Part shown: positions 6,554-8,251 of the stretch, in pieces
Layout of the letters: each line of letters begins with the position of its first letter
Numbering within the stretch: position 1 is the stretch's first letter
Source of the DNA: Lysobacteraceae bacterium
Lineage (GTDB): Bacteria > Pseudomonadota > Gammaproteobacteria > Xanthomonadales > Rhodanobacteraceae
NCBI GenBank assembly: GCA_018971925.1
Contig: JAGWZT010000071.1
Span: 1-8,251, forward strand
Reading direction: 5' to 3'
Length of the DNA: 8,251 nucleotides
Translations under genes and position numbers: made by a program
Notes under the pieces: generated by a model
What the model saw: the letters and a program-made list of their open reading frames with translations, nothing else
Database searches by the model: none
Told to the model about the DNA's origin: nothing

Positions 6554-7042
6554 GTGGGCATCGACACGGAAGAAGGCGCCGGGAAAACGCCGGCGCACGG
6601 CGAGGGCGCTGAGGCCGGACCCGCGGCCGGCGCGGTTTTTACCGCCGGCGCGGATCTGATCCAGGCGCTGCGGCGTGTCGCGACGGCGTTGGCGGCTTTG
6701 CTCGCCAGCGAGCTGCGCGTGCTGCGCGCCAGCGTCGCGGTGGTGTTCCTGGGCAGTGTCGCGCTGGTGGCGTTTTCGGTGTCGCTCTGGGCGTGCGCGG
6801 TGGCGCTGATCGGCTGGGCGTTCGTGAAAGCCACGGGTTCCGTCGGCATCTCGTTGGGATTGCTGGTGGTGATGCACCTGATCCTGGTGGTGGTGATCTG
6901 GCTGGCCATCAAGCGCGCGATCCACCACGCCAGTTTTCCGGCGACGCGCACTGAGTTGCGCGCGTTGGGCAACGAGTTGCGCGGGCACGTCGAGCGTTTC
7001 CAGCACGCTTCCGCGCCACTGGACCGGGAGAAGACGCCATGA
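6554..7042 (+). CDS. YqjE/phage-holin-like family membrane protein
   Basis: A 162-residue protein with a GTG start at 6554 preceded by AGGA (6542-6545). Residues 1-30 are a polar, Gly/Ala/Glu-rich tail, 31-58 a basic amphipathic helix (LIQALRRVATALAALLASELRV, in part), then two membrane segments at about 61-88 and 98-119, and a charged C-terminal helix (130-155). This is the layout of the putative actinobacterial holin-X/DUF1469 (YqjE) family. Despite the family name there is no phage context here and no endolysin neighbour, so a lytic holin role is unlikely. The stop overlaps the next start in an ATGA, so translation is probably coupled to the YqjK-like gene. Function is not established. Confidence 0.85.
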   Translation: MGIDTEEGAGKTPAHGEGAEAGPAAGAVFTAGADLIQALRRVATALAALLASELRVLRASVAVVFLGSVALVAFSVSLWACAVALIGWAFVKATGSVGISLGLLVVMHLILVVVIWLAIKRAIHHASFPATRTELRALGNELRGHVERFQHASAPLDREKTP

Positions 7043-7293
7043 GTTACCTGCGCACCTTGACGGAACGCAAGCGCGCCCTCGCCGCGAGCCGGATTGCGCG
7101 CGGCGATTTGCGCAGCGCGGTCGACGGGGTGATCGGCGCCTACCAGGCGCATCCCGTCCCGGCCCTGGCCGGCGCCGCGGGCATCGGTTTCGTGCTGGCG
7201 CAACTGCGCGTCGGCAGCGGGCTCATCCGCACCGGAATGCGCATCGCCAGTGGCCCCGCGTGGCAACTGATCAGGCAATACCTGATTGTCTGA
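7039..7293 (+). CDS. Small YqjK-like protein
   Basis: An 84-residue basic protein. The N-terminus (1-30) is rich in Arg/Lys and Ala; residues 40-57 (VPALAGAAGIGFVLAQLR, in part) are moderately hydrophobic and could be a short membrane segment; the C-terminus (59-84) is an amphipathic helix. Sequence alone is weak evidence for a family. The call rests mainly on position: it follows YqjD-like and YqjE-like genes, as yqjK does in E. coli, and shares the Arg-rich head (ERKRALAASR at 9-18), hydrophobic middle and small size. Its ATG overlaps the preceding stop. A hairpin, ATCAGG-caata-CCTGAT (7270-7286), lies within its last codons. Confidence 0.75.
   Translation: MSYLRTLTERKRALAASRIARGDLRSAVDGVIGAYQAHPVPALAGAAGIGFVLAQLRVGSGLIRTGMRIASGPAWQLIRQYLIV
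7270..7286 (+). other. Hairpin in the last codons of the YqjK-like gene
   Basis: A perfect 6-bp inverted repeat, ATCAGG/CCTGAT, with a 5-base loop, ending five bases before the operon's final stop codon completes. It has no T-run and is inside coding sequence, so it is not a canonical terminator; it could be incidental or help define the transcript end. Confidence 0.3.
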
Positions 7294-7360
7294 AGTGGCT
7301 TGCGGACCGGAAAAGCCCGCCCCATGATCGGGACCAGGAACTTGTCCGTAAATAACGAAA

Positions 7361-7496
7361 CCGTTCGTGTTGAGCCCTTCGACTGCGCTCAGGACAGGCT
7401 CCGCGAAGCGCAGCTTCGCGGAGTCGAAACACCGGAAATTCCGCATCGTATGGCACTTCGACTTTGCGCCTCCGGCGCCACGCTCAGTGCGAACGG
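7361..7496. repeat. Composite palindromic repeat (two REP-like units, inverted)
   Basis: A 136-bp element in the gap before the transporter gene. Its ends form a 15-bp imperfect inverted repeat: 7361-7375 (CCGTTCG...TGAGC) and 7482-7496 (GCTCA...CGAACGG), 12 of 15 matching. Inside are TTCGACT/AGTCGAA (7378-7384, 7422-7428) enclosing a perfect 10-bp hairpin CTCCGCGAAG-cgcag-CTTCGCGGAG (7399-7423), and a second unit with GCACT/AGTGC (7453-7490) around GCGCC-tcc-GGCGC (7466-7478). The CTTCGACTGCGCTCAGGACAGG-like core is a dispersed repeat I recognise from many environmental proteobacterial genomes, where it often produces spurious small proteins. There is no protein-coding evidence in 7294-7554. 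Confidence 0.75.
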
Positions 7497-7512
7497 CTGT
7501 GCGGACAAGCTC

Positions 7513-7518
7513 TAAAAT
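7513..7518 (+). promoter_or_regulatory. Possible -10 box for the transporter gene
   Basis: TAAAAT lies 36 bases before the ATG at 7555 and is followed by a GC-rich stretch. No clear -35 is visible 16-18 bases upstream, where the repeat element ends. Candidate only. Confidence 0.3.
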
Positions 7519-7554
7519 GCCGGCATTGCCGACCGTGCAGGGGTGAACGCGAAC

Positions 7555-8251
7555 ATGCCGCCACCGTTGTCGCCTCCGTCCTCCCGGATCGAGGTTCGCA
7601 AAACGGGCGCCAAGTCGCCGCGTCCGTCCGGCGGCAAGAAGCGTCCGACATCTTCGGAACGCCGCCGCGACCGGCGCCTGCGCGCGCTGCGTCTGCCGCT
7701 GACCGTACTGATGCTGCTGGCGATCGCGGCGACGCTGATCCTGGCCAGCCCGTTGCTCATTCCCTTGTTGCTGGCCGCATTCATCGCCCTGGGCCTGAAC
7801 CCGATCGTCGCCGGACTCGCGCGCGTGCACGTGCCGCGCATGCTCGGCAGCCTGCTGCTCATGCTGGTGCTGGGCGCGGGTGTCGGTGCCGCCGTGAACG
7901 CCTTGAGCACACCCGCCACCGACTGGATCCGGCAGGCGCCGACACTGATGCGCGACGTCGGTTACAAGTTACACCGCATGGCCAGGCCGCTGACCGAAGT
8001 CAGCCATGCCGCGTCGCGCTCGCTCGCGGGCATGGGTGTGCAGACTGCGCCGTCCGTGCCACCGGCGCGGGCGCCGGCGTTCTCCTTCGGCAGCGTGTTG
8101 CAGGTTGCGCCCCGCGCCCTGGCCGACACCCTCACCGTCGCGTTGCTGGTGTTCTTCTTCCTGACCTATGGCGACGAAATGCGCGCGCGGCTGGTGACCG
8201 CATCGCCGCGCTTCCGCTACCGGCGCATCGCCGCGCGGCTGGTGCGCGGCA
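7555..8251 (+). CDS. AI-2E/PerM family transporter, N-terminal part (cut by window end)
   Basis: An open frame from ATG 7555 to the last base, 232 complete codons and no stop. After a basic, Pro/Ser-rich head (residues 1-45), hydrophobic segments lie at about 49-66, 67-83, 97-117 and 190-205. This matches the start of the AI-2E transporter (PerM, formerly UPF0118) family: the block AAFIALGLNPIVAGLARVHV, then PR at 94-95 before the third segment, then a soluble loop with WIRQAPTLMRDV (124-135), and FFLTYGDEMRARL (201-213). Family members include TqsA-type exporters and sodium/proton antiporters, so substrate cannot be assigned. The start has AGGGGTGA (7539-7546) eight bases upstream; an in-frame GTG at 7543 is a weaker option. 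The charged head of about 45 residues is longer than usual. Residues 145-180 (Ala/Ser/Pro-rich) look like a lineage-specific loop insert. Confidence 0.87.
   Translation, partial: MPPPLSPPSSRIEVRKTGAKSPRPSGGKKRPTSSERRRDRRLRALRLPLTVLMLLAIAATLILASPLLIPLLLAAFIALGLNPIVAGLARVHVPRMLGSLLLMLVLGAGVGAAVNALSTPATDWIRQAPTLMRDVGYKLHRMARPLTEVSHAASRSLAGMGVQTAPSVPPARAPAFSFGSVLQVAPRALADTLTVALLVFFFLTYGDEMRARLVTASPRFRYRRIAARLVRG

Noticed and set aside
6554..7042. Prophage holin / phage remnant
   Set aside because: Only the family name suggests phage; there are no lysis, capsid or integrase genes, and the YqjD-YqjE-YqjK order explains the gene better.
7300..7515. Small + strand frame of 71 codons in the intergenic gap
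   Set aside because: Its middle is just the translated repeat, it has no ribosome site, and no family resemblance.
6244..7830. 528-codon reverse-strand frame across the YqjD-like to transporter genes
   Set aside because: Shadow of four + strand genes; part of it is the typical spurious translation of the 7361-7496 repeat.

Overview
The window is high-GC bacterial chromosome with every supported gene on the + strand. Protein style, GC-rich codon use and three kinds of intergenic palindromic repeat suggest a gammaproteobacterium of the Xanthomonadales/Lysobacterales (Rhodanobacteraceae or Xanthomonadaceae-like). This is inference from pattern recognition, not from a search. I see no rRNA, tRNA, CRISPR array, integrase or transposase gene. 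The window reads as ordinary core/accessory chromosome rather than a mobile island.

Layout. (1) Bases 1-1788: a membrane-bound 1-acylglycerol-3-phosphate-type acyltransferase, coupled through an ATGA stop/start overlap to a YheT-family alpha/beta hydrolase. This looks like a small lipid-acyl operon. (2) 1774-1893: first copy of an intergenic repeat, whose hairpin supplies the hydrolase stop codon. (3) 1942-4035: a 697-residue TPR protein with a C-terminal sulfotransferase-like domain whose nucleotide-binding motifs look degenerate. (4) 4036-4281: a gene-free stretch holding the second copy of the same repeat. (5) 4282-5421: a secreted PQQ-dependent sugar dehydrogenase of the sorbosone dehydrogenase family. 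(6) 5418-5466: a GTAG-type REP palindrome that starts on its stop codon. (7) 5489-7293: a likely operon of a YbhB/YbcL-type (PEBP) protein followed by three small proteins in the order DUF883/YqjD-like, YqjE/holin-like, YqjK-like. This matches the enterobacterial yqjD-yqjE-yqjK order. (8) 7294-7554: a composite repeat, then a possible promoter. (9) 7555 to the window end: the N-terminal part of an AI-2E/PerM-family transporter, truncated by the window edge.

The genes do not form one pathway. A loose common theme is the cell envelope: phospholipid acylation, periplasmic sugar oxidation, inner-membrane anchor proteins and a polytopic transporter. The most notable non-genic content is the density of dispersed palindromic repeats, which occupy three of the four larger intergenic gaps; the fourth, 4036-4281, holds the second copy of the first repeat. 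I found no convincing evidence of a new multi-gene system.
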